A DNA stretch of 61,952 nucleotides. Origin: a bacterium (GTDB lineage: Bacteria; UBP15; UBA6099). Every line of letters starts with the position of its first letter. Within the stretch, counting starts at the first letter, position 1. The notes under the pieces were generated by a model. The model made no database searches and was not told the DNA's origin. It worked only from the letters and a program-made list of their open reading frames with translations. Shown here piece after piece: positions 17,015 through 25,397 of the stretch. A program made the position numbers and the translations under genes. The DNA lies in the NCBI GenBank assembly GCA_029564595.1, contig JAKQPS010000093.1:1-61952 (forward strand), given 5' to 3'.

Positions 17015-17860
17015 ATGGTTAAACTGTTGATATTCGACCTCGACGGCGTCCTGTACACGGGCGACGAACCCGTCCCCTTCGCCGTCGAGTCCGTCAACGC
17101 GCTCCGCAGACGAGGCTTCACGGTAAGGTTCCTCACTAACAACTCATCCCGAACGCGGGCTTTCTACGCGGACAAGCTTCAAGACATGGGTTTTCAGGCG
17201 TCGGAGGACGAGATGATGTCGTCCGCGTCCGCCGCCCGCCGGCTGCTGCTCGAACGCTCGCCGGGGGGCGCGCGCGTGTTCGTCATCGGCGAGGAAGGCC
17301 TCTACGAGGAGCTTGGCCCGGAATTCCGCGTCGTCGGCCCGGGCGAACTTGAAACCGCCGACTATGTCGTCGTCGGCTTCGACAGGGAATTCAACTACGA
17401 GAAACTCGCCAACGGTCTTGAAGCTCTGCTGGCGGGAGCGGAATTCATCGCGACGAATCTGGACGCGACGTACCCGATGCCGGGAGGAAAACTGCTGCCC
17501 GGAGGCGGGAGCATAGTCGCGGCGCTGGCGGCCGCAGCCGGGCGGGAGCCTGTCGTGACAGGCAAGCCGAACCCGGCGGGCATACGCGCGCTGATGGCCG
17601 ACGCCGGAGCCGCCCCGGAAGAAACTTTGCTTATCGGCGACAGACCTTCGACGGACATGGCGACCGCCCGAAACGCGGGGACGCTTTCGTGCCTTGTCCT
17701 GACAGGCGTCGCCTCCCCGGCGCAGGCTCTGGCCCTGCCGGATGTTTTGAAACCTGACTTCATCATCAACGACTTGAGAGAGCTTGCGTCGCTCGACTGC
17801 CTGAAAGACGGCGGAGCGGCGCTTTTGCGGGAAAACCATGAGGCGGGAAAAGAAAGCTGA
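17015..17860 (+). CDS. HAD-IIA phosphatase (NagD/phosphoglycolate type)
   Basis: A 281-residue haloacid-dehalogenase hydrolase of subclass IIA. Motif I FDLDGVLYTGD holds nucleophile Asp9 and acid Asp11. Motif II is LTNNSSRTR, the lysine is in VTGKPNPAG, and motif IV is LLIGDRPSTDM. Relatives dephosphorylate ribonucleotides, p-nitrophenyl phosphate, or the metabolic by-products 2-phosphoglycolate and glycerol-phosphates. A role beside transaldolase and upstream of CTP synthase would fit metabolite repair, but this is inference. No clear ribosome site precedes the ATG. Confidence 0.88.
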   Translation: MVKLLIFDLDGVLYTGDEPVPFAVESVNALRRRGFTVRFLTNNSSRTRAFYADKLQDMGFQASEDEMMSSASAARRLLLERSPGGARVFVIGEEGLYEELGPEFRVVGPGELETADYVVVGFDREFNYEKLANGLEALLAGAEFIATNLDATYPMPGGKLLPGGGSIVAALAAAAGREPVVTGKPNPAGIRALMADAGAAPEETLLIGDRPSTDMATARNAGTLSCLVLTGVASPAQALALPDVLKPDFIINDLRELASLDCLKDGGAALLRENHEAGKES

Positions 17861-18028
17861 GCTTTCATTCCACAGGCATCCGGCGTCAGTCGCGGCCGGA
17901 CTGTCCCGCCACCCCCTCCGCAAAAATAACCCTTCGAAAAAAACAACCGCAGCCGGCCCGGCCCTGAGCCTGCGCGCGGACAACCGCTTTTCATTCCATC
18001 CAAATCCCACAGAAAGAGGCGAACAGCT

Positions 18029-19642
18029 ATGACACGCTACATCTTCATCACAGGAGGAAACGTATCCTCCCTCGGAAAAGGCATCACATCATCTTCAATC
18101 GGAAGGCTGCTCAAAAGCCGCGACATCAAAGTGAGCGTCATTAAGATCGATCCCTACCTGAACGTCGACGCGGGCACGATGAACCCGTACCAGCACGGCG
18201 AGGTGTACGTCACCGACGACGGGGCTGAAACCGACCTCGACCTCGGCCACTACGAAAGGTTCATCGACATCGACCTCGCTAAGCACAACAACGTGACCAC
18301 GGGCCAGATATACGACGCCGTCATACGGAAAGAACGGGCAGGAGAATTTCTAGGCGGCTGCGTGCAGGTCATCCCCCACATCACCAATGAGATAAAGAAC
18401 CGGATAAAGATTGCGGCGCGGGAGTCGCGATGCGAAATCCTCATCGTCGAGATAGGCGGCACGGTGGGAGACATCGAAAGCCAGCCCTACCTCGAAGCCA
18501 TCAGGCAGTTCCGCAACGAAGCCGGTCGCGACAACTGCATCAACGTCCACCTCACTCTAGTGCCCTACCTCGGAGCCGCCGGAGAACTCAAGACCAAGCT
18601 GACCCAGCACACTGTCAAGGAGCTTCGCGCCGTCGGCATCCAGCCCGACCTCATCGTGTGCCGCACTAAACAGCCTATCAAAGACGACGTCAAGGCGAAG
18701 ATATCGCTGTTCTGCGACGTGCCGAAAGAATGCGTCATCCCGGCTCCCGACACGCCGGAAATTTACGATATTCCGATGACGTTCGAGAGCGCGGGCGTGG
18801 CCGATTTGATAATCAGCAGGCTGGGACTGGTGGCCCCCGCTCCCGACCTCTCCGAATGGACTTCCATGCTCAAACGCCTCAAAAACCCCGTCGGCGAAGT
18901 CCGCATCGGCGTCATCGGCAAATACATCGAGGTGCGCGACTCCTACATGAGCATCCTCGAAGCTATCAAGCACGGAGGAATCGCCGCGGGCGCCACAGTC
19001 AACTCCCAACTCATCGACGCTTCGGAGCTTGAAAAGGGACGCGGCAAACGCGCGCTCGAAAAACTCGACGGCATACTCGTCCCCGGCGGTTTCGGCTACA
19101 GAGGCATTGAGGGAAAAATCCGCGCCATCACTTACGCGCGCGAAAACAATATCCCGTTCCTCGGCATCTGCCTCGGCATGCAGAGCGCCGTCATCGAGTT
19201 CGCCCGCAACGTCTGCGGCTTGAAAAAAGCCAACAGCTCGGAGTTCGACCCCGAAACGCCGCACCCGGTGATCGACCTCATGCTCGACCAGAAAAACGTC
19301 GCCGACAAGGGCGGAACAATGCGGTTGGGAGTCTATCCCTGCCACCTCGAACCTAAGACCGCCGCGGCCGCCGCGTACAAGAAAAAAACCGTCGACGAGC
19401 GCCACCGCCACAGGTACGAGTTCAACAACAAATACCGAAAACAAATGCAGGCCAAAGGGATGTCTTTCTCCGGCCTGTCGCCGGACGGCAACTTGGTGGA
19501 GATAATCGAACTGCCCGCCCTGCGCTACTTCGTGGCCGCGCAGTTCCATCCCGAATTCAAATCGCGGCCCACTCGCCCGCATCCGCTTTTCGCCTCCTTC
19601 GTCAAAAGCGCTCTCGAACACAGCCAGTCTAAACAAGGCTGA
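18029..19642 (+). CDS. pyrG: CTP synthase
   Basis: Catalyses UTP + glutamine + ATP to CTP. The 537-residue length is standard. The N-terminal synthetase domain starts YIFITGGNVSSLGKGI and includes GTVGDIESQPYLEAIRQF. The C-terminal class I glutamine amidotransferase domain carries the nucleophile Cys in GICLGMQ and the His/Glu pair in FHPEFKSRP. AAAGAGG lies upstream of ATG 18029. The coding region is followed at once by a purine-rich run and the Rep-G terminator hairpins. Confidence 0.98.
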   Translation: MTRYIFITGGNVSSLGKGITSSSIGRLLKSRDIKVSVIKIDPYLNVDAGTMNPYQHGEVYVTDDGAETDLDLGHYERFIDIDLAKHNNVTTGQIYDAVIRKERAGEFLGGCVQVIPHITNEIKNRIKIAARESRCEILIVEIGGTVGDIESQPYLEAIRQFRNEAGRDNCINVHLTLVPYLGAAGELKTKLTQHTVKELRAVGIQPDLIVCRTKQPIKDDVKAKISLFCDVPKECVIPAPDTPEIYDIPMTFESAGVADLIISRLGLVAPAPDLSEWTSMLKRLKNPVGEVRIGVIGKYIEVRDSYMSILEAIKHGGIAAGATVNSQLIDASELEKGRGKRALEKLDGILVPGGFGYRGIEGKIRAITYARENNIPFLGICLGMQSAVIEFARNVCGLKKANSSEFDPETPHPVIDLMLDQKNVADKGGTMRLGVYPCHLEPKTAAAAAYKKKTVDERHRHRYEFNNKYRKQMQAKGMSFSGLSPDGNLVEIIELPALRYFVAAQFHPEFKSRPTRPHPLFASFVKSALEHSQSKQG

Positions 19643-19711
19643 AAAAGGGGAAAAAGGGGAAAGGGGAAAGAAAGAAAATAGAAAAAAAGGAAAAGAAAAA
19701 AGAAAAAAGCC

Positions 19712-19740
19712 AAAGAGATACTTTTGAAAAGTTTCTCTTT
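19712..19740. terminator. Hairpin after pyrG (Rep-G, first module)
   Basis: AAAGAGATACTTTT, GA loop, AAAGTTTCTCTTT: a 13-bp stem with one mismatch. It is the first half of the Rep-G pair also found after fapA (28967) and after the enoyl-CoA hydratase gene (45753). Confidence 0.6.
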
Positions 19741-19766
19741 GAATCTCTTCAAAACGTTTCAATGGT

Positions 19767-19805
19767 CGTCGGGAGAGAATCGCTGACGCGCTTCTTCTCC
19801 CGACG
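19767..19805. repeat. Rep-G second hairpin, copy 1
   Basis: CGTCGGGAGA and TTCTCCCGACG pair around a loop containing CGCTGACGCG. The equivalent hairpins at 29011 and 45809 have different arm sequences but are also well paired. Confidence 0.6.
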
Positions 19806-19916
19806 CCCTATGTAAAATCGTAATCGTAGGGGCGGGGCTTGCCCCCGCCCTTTTAACATTTCGGGCGACCCAGCGGGTCGCTCCTGCGTCTTCGCAATCG
19901 CAACCGCCAAAACAAA

Positions 19917-19995
19917 ATTGAAGAGTTTGGGAAAGGGGTTTGGGGAACAACCCTTTTCAAAGGGTTTTCCCCAACCGCCGCAGGCGGCCGCGCCG
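19917..19995. repeat. Rep-A palindromic repeat, copy 1
   Basis: Core hairpin at 19940-19974 (TTGGGGAACAACCCTTTT / AAAGGGTTTTCCCCAA), preceded by GGGAAAGGGG and followed by a CCGCCGCAGGCGG mini-hairpin. About eight copies lie in the window. Confidence 0.75.
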
Positions 19996-20025
19996 CCTTT
20001 ATTTTTTCTTTTCCTCTCTTTTCAC

Positions 20026-20128
20026 ATGATACGCGCCGAAGGCGGAGGCGAAGCCCCGCCTTCGGCGCTGGCATGAAAGATTTTGAAAGGGATTTTAAGG
20101 AAAAACTTTTTTAAAAGTTTTCCCTTAA
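20026..20128. repeat. Rep-B palindromic repeat, copy 1
   Basis: Two modules. The first is a hairpin at 20033-20068 with a perfect 13-bp stem starting GCGCCGAAGGCGG. After a linker containing ATTTTGAAAGGGATTT comes a second hairpin at 20095-20128 (TTAAGGAAAAACTTTT/AAAAGTTTTCCCTTAA). Other copies are at 28835, 29107 and 58319. In the gap 19643-20254 nothing else is seen. Confidence 0.75.
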
Positions 20129-20254
20129 CGCTTCCCTTGATAACTTCCCCTGCCATCATTCCCCCGCGCGATTTTGACCCGTGGGCGGGCATGTGATAAA
20201 ATTTCGCGCGGGCGGCGCTCGCCGTCCCGTCACAACAATACGGAGGCCGAAAAG

Positions 20255-21760
20255 ATGCCCAAACCCTATATACTCGCCATAGACCAAGGGACGACCGGAA
20301 CAACCGCGATGGTGTTCGGCCCGGACGGCCGCGCGCTCGCCAAAGTCAACCGGGAGTTCACGCAATATTTCCCGAAGCCCGGATGGGTAGAGCACGACCC
20401 GATGGAAATCTGGACAAGCGCGGTAAAAACCATAGGCGAAGCGATAAAGAAATCCGGCGTCAAGCCCTCCCTCATACAAGCCATCGGCATAACCAACCAG
20501 AGAGAGACCACCGTGATGTGGGACAGGCGGGACGGCAAACCCATCCACAACGCCATCGTCTGGCAGTGTCGCCGAACGGCAAATATCTGCGACGGACTCA
20601 AAAAGGACGGAATGGAAAAAACCATCAGGAAAAAAACCGGCCTCGTGGTGGACGCGTATTTTTCCGGCACGAAAGTCAAATGGCTGCTGGACAATGTGAA
20701 AGGCGCGCGCGCCGCAGCCTCAAAAGGCTTCCTCAAGTTCGGCACGATAGACTCATGGCTGATCGACAGGCTCACCGCCGGCGGCTCGCACGTCATCGAG
20801 ATATCCAACGCCTCCCGCACCATGCTATACAACATCAGAAAACTCGAATGGGACGCCGACATCCTGAAAGCTCTCGACATCCCCGTCTCAATTCTGCCCG
20901 AAGTGGTCGAGTCCAGCGGAATCATCGGCCGCACGAAAAACGTCCCCGGACTCCCCGACGGCATCCCCATTTCCGGCGTCGCCGGAGACCAGCAGGCCGC
21001 CCTGTTCGGCCAGACATGTTTCGCCCCCGGAACCTCGAAATGCACATACGGGACCGGTTCGTTCCTGCTAATGAACACAGGAGAGAAACCCGTCGAGTCC
21101 CGCTCCGGCCTAGTGACCACCATCGGCTGGAAGACAGGCGGCAAAACGACGTACGCGCTCGAAGGCAGCGCCTTCATCTGCGGGGCCGCCATCCAGTGGC
21201 TGCGCGACGGATTAAAGATAATCAAGACCGCCGCCGAGAGCGAAAAACTCGCCGCCTCCGTGTCCGACAACGGAGGAGTGTATTTCGTGCCGGCGCTCGT
21301 CGGGCTTGGAGCGCCGCACTGGGACATGTACGCGCGCGGAGCCGTCCTCGGACTCACCCGCGGAGCCACGTCCGCCCACCTCGCCCGCGCCGCTCTCGAA
21401 GCAATGTGCTACCAGACGCGCGATATCGTTGACGCAATGGCAAAAGACTCGGGCATACCCCTCAAGTCGCTATTTGTCGACGGAGGCGCCGTCGCTAACA
21501 ACCTGCTCATGCAGTTTCAGGCGGACATCCTCCGCGCCCCCGTGGACAGGCCGAAGATGATAGAGACCACCGCCCTCGGCTGCGCTTTCCTCGCCGGACT
21601 CGGCGTCGGAATATGGAAAAACCTCAAGGAACTCGAAAAAGCCCGCGAGACCGACCGACTGTTCAAGCCCGCAATGAAACAGGCCGAACGCGAAAGGCTT
21701 TACTCCGGCTGGCGCCGCGCCGTCGAACGCGCCTCCCGCTGGGAACAACCGGACTGCTAG
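20255..21760 (+). CDS. glpK: Glycerol kinase
   Basis: Phosphorylates glycerol to sn-glycerol 3-phosphate. The 501-residue length is typical of FGGY-family GlpK. The ATP-binding start is AIDQGTTGTTAMVF, followed by substrate-site GITNQRETT, GVAGDQQAALFGQ and GLGAPHWDMYARG. The C-terminal ATP motif is VDGGAVANNLLMQ. GGAGG lies 8 nt before ATG 20255; an in-frame upstream extension is repeat-derived. No glpF or glpD is adjacent. It is flanked by repeats, so it is probably monocistronic. Confidence 0.97.
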   Translation: MPKPYILAIDQGTTGTTAMVFGPDGRALAKVNREFTQYFPKPGWVEHDPMEIWTSAVKTIGEAIKKSGVKPSLIQAIGITNQRETTVMWDRRDGKPIHNAIVWQCRRTANICDGLKKDGMEKTIRKKTGLVVDAYFSGTKVKWLLDNVKGARAAASKGFLKFGTIDSWLIDRLTAGGSHVIEISNASRTMLYNIRKLEWDADILKALDIPVSILPEVVESSGIIGRTKNVPGLPDGIPISGVAGDQQAALFGQTCFAPGTSKCTYGTGSFLLMNTGEKPVESRSGLVTTIGWKTGGKTTYALEGSAFICGAAIQWLRDGLKIIKTAAESEKLAASVSDNGGVYFVPALVGLGAPHWDMYARGAVLGLTRGATSAHLARAALEAMCYQTRDIVDAMAKDSGIPLKSLFVDGGAVANNLLMQFQADILRAPVDRPKMIETTALGCAFLAGLGVGIWKNLKELEKARETDRLFKPAMKQAERERLYSGWRRAVERASRWEQPDC

Positions 21761-21873
21761 AGAGCAGAAGATTGTTGTAGTGTCGTAATAATCGCCGGGT
21801 GGAAAGCTTTTGCCGAAAACAATCAAAAGGAAGATTTTGTTTTCATATATTCAGAGTAGCATCTGCGCGCTTT

Positions 21874-22104
21874 TTACAACAGATCTATGAATTCTGCAAC
21901 TGTCATGCCGGAATGCTTGATTATTGAAGACAGCGTCCCGCGATCTAGGCTCTTTCCGCTGTGTGACGGAATGATAATCGGATTCGGATGCCCGGCTTTC
22001 TCAAGTTTGATATGGCTGCCTTTGCGGCTTTTTTCCGTCCATCCATCTTTGAGAAAAACCTTTATTGCTTATTTGCTTGTGATTATCGGGAGCGCAGGCG
22101 TCAT
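21874..22104 (-). pseudogene. hicA: hicA toxin gene with in-frame stop at codon 12
   Basis: The frame opens with ATG 22104, overlapping the hicB stop (TGATG). It reads MTPALPIITSK, then TAA at 22071-22069, then continues in the same frame as AIKVFLKDGWTEKSRKGSHI to a natural end at 21874. Total length would be 76 residues, the usual HicA size. The part after the stop has HicA hallmarks, including the catalytic histidine in KGSH and the PSHSGKSL segment. HicA is an mRNA-cleaving dsRBD-fold toxin. The position of the stop is where many HicA proteins have Gln or Glu, one base from TAA. No alternative ATG follows, so the toxin is probably inactive. A sequencing error is possible. Confidence 0.75.
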
Positions 22105-22316
22105 CAGACCGCTATCTCGTATAGTTCTGTTTTTGAATCAGCCGCTTTCTTTATTTCTTCCGGTTTCATGTCTTCGATATACAGACCTATCGCTTCCTTT
22201 ATGTTGGCGATGGCTTTTCGAACGCTGTCGCCCTGCGATACGCAACCCGGCAGGGAAGGAACTTCGGCGACATATCCGAAATCTTCTCCTTTTCTGATAA
22301 CAGCTTTGAATTTCAT
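22104..22316 (-). CDS. hicB: HicB-family antitoxin
   Basis: The 70-residue protein is a short HicB: a partial RNase-H-like fold with VIRKGEDFGYVAEVPSLPGC, then SQGDSVRKAIANIKEAI and LYIEDMKPEEI. HicB binds and neutralises HicA and usually represses its own promoter. GGAG precedes the ATG by 6 nt. Here the antitoxin precedes the toxin, the reverse of the E. coli hicAB order but common elsewhere. It appears intact although its toxin partner carries a stop codon. Confidence 0.88.
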   Translation of the reverse strand: MKFKAVIRKGEDFGYVAEVPSLPGCVSQGDSVRKAIANIKEAIGLYIEDMKPEEIKKAADSKTELYEIAV

Positions 22317-22434
22317 ATCGCGCTCCGTTTTCTATTATTATACCGCCGTTCAAATGCTTTTTTTCATAAGTTTGCAGTGAAACTATTTTAACATAGGATT
22401 ATCTTCGCTCCATTGCAATCGCAAAAGCAAGATT

Positions 22435-22474
22435 GAAGAGATTAGGAAAGGGGTTTGGGGAACAACCCTTTTTA
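22435..22474. repeat. Rep-A truncated copy, joined to Rep-C
   Basis: GGAAAGGGGTTTGGGGAACA is followed by ACCC, and then the repeat stops and Rep-C begins within a few bases. The second arm of the Rep-A hairpin is lost, which suggests that Rep-C inserted into, or replaced, half of Rep-A. Confidence 0.6.
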
Positions 22475-22475
22475 G

Positions 22476-22707
22476 CAACCCGAATCCATCATCAGGATTC
22501 GGGAGCGATTGTTTAGCGCGGATAAAACGCGGAACTCAAGGCGCGTTTTTTGAATTAGGGGCGGGGTTGCCCCGCCCCTAATTGTCGTAGTTATTGGGCG
22601 CGGAAACCGCGCCCCTACTGAACAAAAAAATGCGGCGGCAACGAAGCGGTTCGCCGCTATGAAAATCGTCACGGCTCGTCGGCTCCATCGACGAATCCGG
22701 GTTCAAA
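22476..22707. repeat. Rep-C composite repeat, copy 1
   Basis: Outer hairpins CCCGAATCC/GGATTCGGG (left) and a GGCTCGTCG/CGACGAATCC type (right) bracket a core with GCGATTGTTTAG. Two inner GC hairpins, GGGGCGGGGTTGCCCCGCCCC and GGGCGCGGAAACCGCGCCC, are nested in the middle. Other copies are at 28571, 33653 and 35379 (inverted). Confidence 0.75.
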
Positions 22708-22754
22708 AGTTTCTCTTTGGCCGCCGGGGCGCTTTTAAGGGAAAGCTGTTATTG

Positions 22755-25394
22755 TCAGTTTAGAGGCTCATTGATTTTCGAGTCTTCGAGCATTTGTCGC
22801 AAGCGGGCGTCGAGCGCGGATAGCCTGCCGCCGGAAATCGCCCTCATTTCTTTCAGAGCCGCCTCGGCCTGTTCGCGCTGTCCCAGAATGATGAGGCCGC
22901 CGATGAGAGAGGCCCACGCGGTTTCGTCCGCAGGGTCGGCCTCCACAGCCCTTTTCTCCGTTTTCAGGCGAATGATGAACGCCTGTTCGCCAAGTTCTTT
23001 GCTCACAGAGAGGTTCATGCGTTTCGCGGTCTCGCGCGCCTGCGGCAGCCTGTCGGAGTCGAGTTGAATCAGTATGAGATTCGTCCACGCGTTCATGAGG
23101 TCGGGGTCGGCGGCCACCGCGGCGTCGTAGTATTTCTCGGCGGACTCGATGTTTCCGGCGCGGTGGGCGGCGACGCCGGCGTTGTAGAGCGCGGGCGCGT
23201 TGTGAGGATTTCGGTCGAGCGCGGATTCGAGGATTCTCGCGGCCTCCGCCACCCTGCCCGTCTCGAGCAAAAACGAGCTGAAGTTCAGAGCGGTGAACGC
23301 CGATCGCGGGTCTATCTCGAGCGCGGCGCGGAACATCTTTTCGGCCTCGTCTATCTTGCGCGTCCGCGACTTGAGGTTTGCGTAGTTGTTGAGAATCACT
23401 ATCGAATCGGGCCGTTTTTTCAGCAGGCGGGAGTATATCTCGTCGGCTTGGGCAAGTTCGCCGTTGAGGCGGGCAATGTTCGCGAGGCCCAATTCGGCCT
23501 CGACGAAACCGGGGCGTTTATCCAGCGCGCGCTGGTAGTAAACCGAAGCTGACTGGAGTTCCCCGCCTGCCGCCATTAGGCCGCCGATGCGCGCGATGGT
23601 CTCCGCGCACGAGCCGCACATGGCGACCGCCTGATGATACTTTTCGAGGGCCTCGTTTCTGAATCCCCACTGCTCCAGCGCGGCGGCGGCGAGCGTCCTT
23701 ATCCTCGCCGATTCCGGAAAGTCGTCCGCCGCTTCCTGAACCAAGTTGAATCCCGCGCCTGTGGAGCCTTGCGCGAACTTGCATTCGGCGGCGCGCAATT
23801 TCAGAAGCGGCCCTGCCGCCCGCGTGTCGTAGTCTTTCCCGGCGGTCGTTTCAGGCGTGAATCCGCTCGCGGCGGGGTCCCACCCGTCCGCGTCGCAGCC
23901 CGAAACGTCAGAAATGAAGAAGAACGGGCCGCGCTGTTTCATCGGAAACGCCGCTCCGTCCATAAGCCTTCTTGCGTCGAAAGCCTGAGGCCGTCGGAGC
24001 CTGTCGTCGCCCGCGATTTGATCGACCGCCGCATCCGCGCCCCCAGCCGGCCCCTCAAGCCGTCCGGCGAAATAACCTCCCGAAGCGTCTATCGTCTCTA
24101 TGTCAGCCCGCAGGTTCCGCGAGCGCGACACATACGCCTCGGGCAGCGCGAACTGCGGGCCTTGCGTGAAATGCGCCGCGTCCCTCGGAAGCCTTTTTAT
24201 GAAATCGAGCGCAAGCGATTCCGTACTCGTCTCTTTTTTCATGTCCACCGAGCGGAAGTTGGCCGACAGAGGCGACGCGATGGTTGCGAGAAGGACGAAC
24301 GCCGCGACCGGCGCAAGCGCCCTCGCCCGCGTCGCCGATATCCTCCTGACTATCCCGTCCGCCCCGACCGCCGCAAAAAGCGCGAAAACGGCGAACGCGC
24401 CTATGTGCTGCGCCCTCAGTTCCCCAGCCGTCGATTCGTCTCCGCTGAAAGAGAAAAAGAAGACCGCGCCCGCCGTCAGAGCGGCAGCCGCCCACGCGAG
24501 AGCCGCCGCGCGGCGGGGCCTTTCCGACACCGCCAGCGCGAATCCTATCAGCCCCAGAAGGATATGCGCGGATATGAACTCAAACTGAAAACCGTGAGCG
24601 AAATCGGCCAGACGTCCGGCGAATTCGGTCGCGTCGAAAGCCAGCCTGTTCGCGGGGTCGATCAGGCGCGCGCCCCGCATGTATTCCAGAAAAAGTTCCG
24701 GCGTCCGCGGGTTGCCCCAATTTACAAATGGAGAAGAAGCCGCGCGCAGCGCGATGAACGCCGGCATCGCCGCGACGGAAGCGACCGCGAACGCGGAGAC
24801 AGCGAGCGCGGACAGCCTGCGCGGCAGCCTCCCGACCGACAGCGCGGCTACCGCGACTATCGGCATCAGCGCCACGGCTAAAAGCCACCCGTTCAACGCG
24901 GCAAGCGCGGCCGCCAATGCCGCCGCCGCAACCGCTCTGACCCCTTTTGCGCCGACCCCGGAAATCGCGGCTAGAAACAACGCCACAAGCAGAAAATCCA
25001 GCGTGTGACGGTCCGCGATCAACGACCGCGACCACAATGTCGGGGCCAACGCGCAGGCGGCGGCTCCGAAAGCTGACGCGAACCGGGATGCCCCGAAACC
25101 GCGCGCCGCAAAAAACAGCGCCGCGACTCCACCGCCGCCTAACACTGCCGACATTACATTCAACTTGAACGCTGGGTCCCCGAACGGCAAAATCTGGAAC
25201 AGCGTCCCCAACTGCGCGTACAGAGGAAACCCCGGCGGATGCGCCGCCCCGGCCCCCGCCGCCGCAAGCGCGAACGCCCCGGAATTGCCGAACGTCACTG
25301 TCGGCGCCATCGTCGCCAGATAAAGCGCGAAACAGGACACAAACAGGAGCGCCGCGAGCGCCGCGTCCTTCTTCGCGCCGTTTATTCTAAGCAT
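22755..25394 (-). CDS. DUF2723 polytopic membrane protein with C-terminal TPRs
   Basis: The 879-residue protein begins with a DUF2723/TMEM260-type block: MAPTVTFGNSGAFALAAAG, then HPPGFPLYAQLG. About 10-12 membrane helices follow to around residue 410, an architecture of GT-C glycosyltransferases (protein O-mannosyltransferase relatives). A periplasmic linker follows. From about residue 540 to 860 there are tandem TPR-like repeats, for example EKYHQAVAMCGSCAETIARI and FRAALEIDPRSAFTALNFS. The reading is a glycosyltransferase or glycan-handling membrane protein with a protein-protein scaffold. It follows the GGDEF-like gene by 3 bp, so the two form an operon. Confidence 0.82.
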   Translation of the reverse strand: MLRINGAKKDAALAALLFVSCFALYLATMAPTVTFGNSGAFALAAAGAGAAHPPGFPLYAQLGTLFQILPFGDPAFKLNVMSAVLGGGGVAALFFAARGFGASRFASAFGAAACALAPTLWSRSLIADRHTLDFLLVALFLAAISGVGAKGVRAVAAAALAAALAALNGWLLAVALMPIVAVAALSVGRLPRRLSALAVSAFAVASVAAMPAFIALRAASSPFVNWGNPRTPELFLEYMRGARLIDPANRLAFDATEFAGRLADFAHGFQFEFISAHILLGLIGFALAVSERPRRAAALAWAAAALTAGAVFFFSFSGDESTAGELRAQHIGAFAVFALFAAVGADGIVRRISATRARALAPVAAFVLLATIASPLSANFRSVDMKKETSTESLALDFIKRLPRDAAHFTQGPQFALPEAYVSRSRNLRADIETIDASGGYFAGRLEGPAGGADAAVDQIAGDDRLRRPQAFDARRLMDGAAFPMKQRGPFFFISDVSGCDADGWDPAASGFTPETTAGKDYDTRAAGPLLKLRAAECKFAQGSTGAGFNLVQEAADDFPESARIRTLAAAALEQWGFRNEALEKYHQAVAMCGSCAETIARIGGLMAAGGELQSASVYYQRALDKRPGFVEAELGLANIARLNGELAQADEIYSRLLKKRPDSIVILNNYANLKSRTRKIDEAEKMFRAALEIDPRSAFTALNFSSFLLETGRVAEAARILESALDRNPHNAPALYNAGVAAHRAGNIESAEKYYDAAVAADPDLMNAWTNLILIQLDSDRLPQARETAKRMNLSVSKELGEQAFIIRLKTEKRAVEADPADETAWASLIGGLIILGQREQAEAALKEMRAISGGRLSALDARLRQMLEDSKINEPLN

Positions 25395-25397
25395 CCC

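Noticed and set aside
16557-19762. Several long frames opposite tal, the HAD gene and pyrG
   Set aside because: Shadow frames of high-GC genes; His/Arg/Asp-rich translations with no domain.
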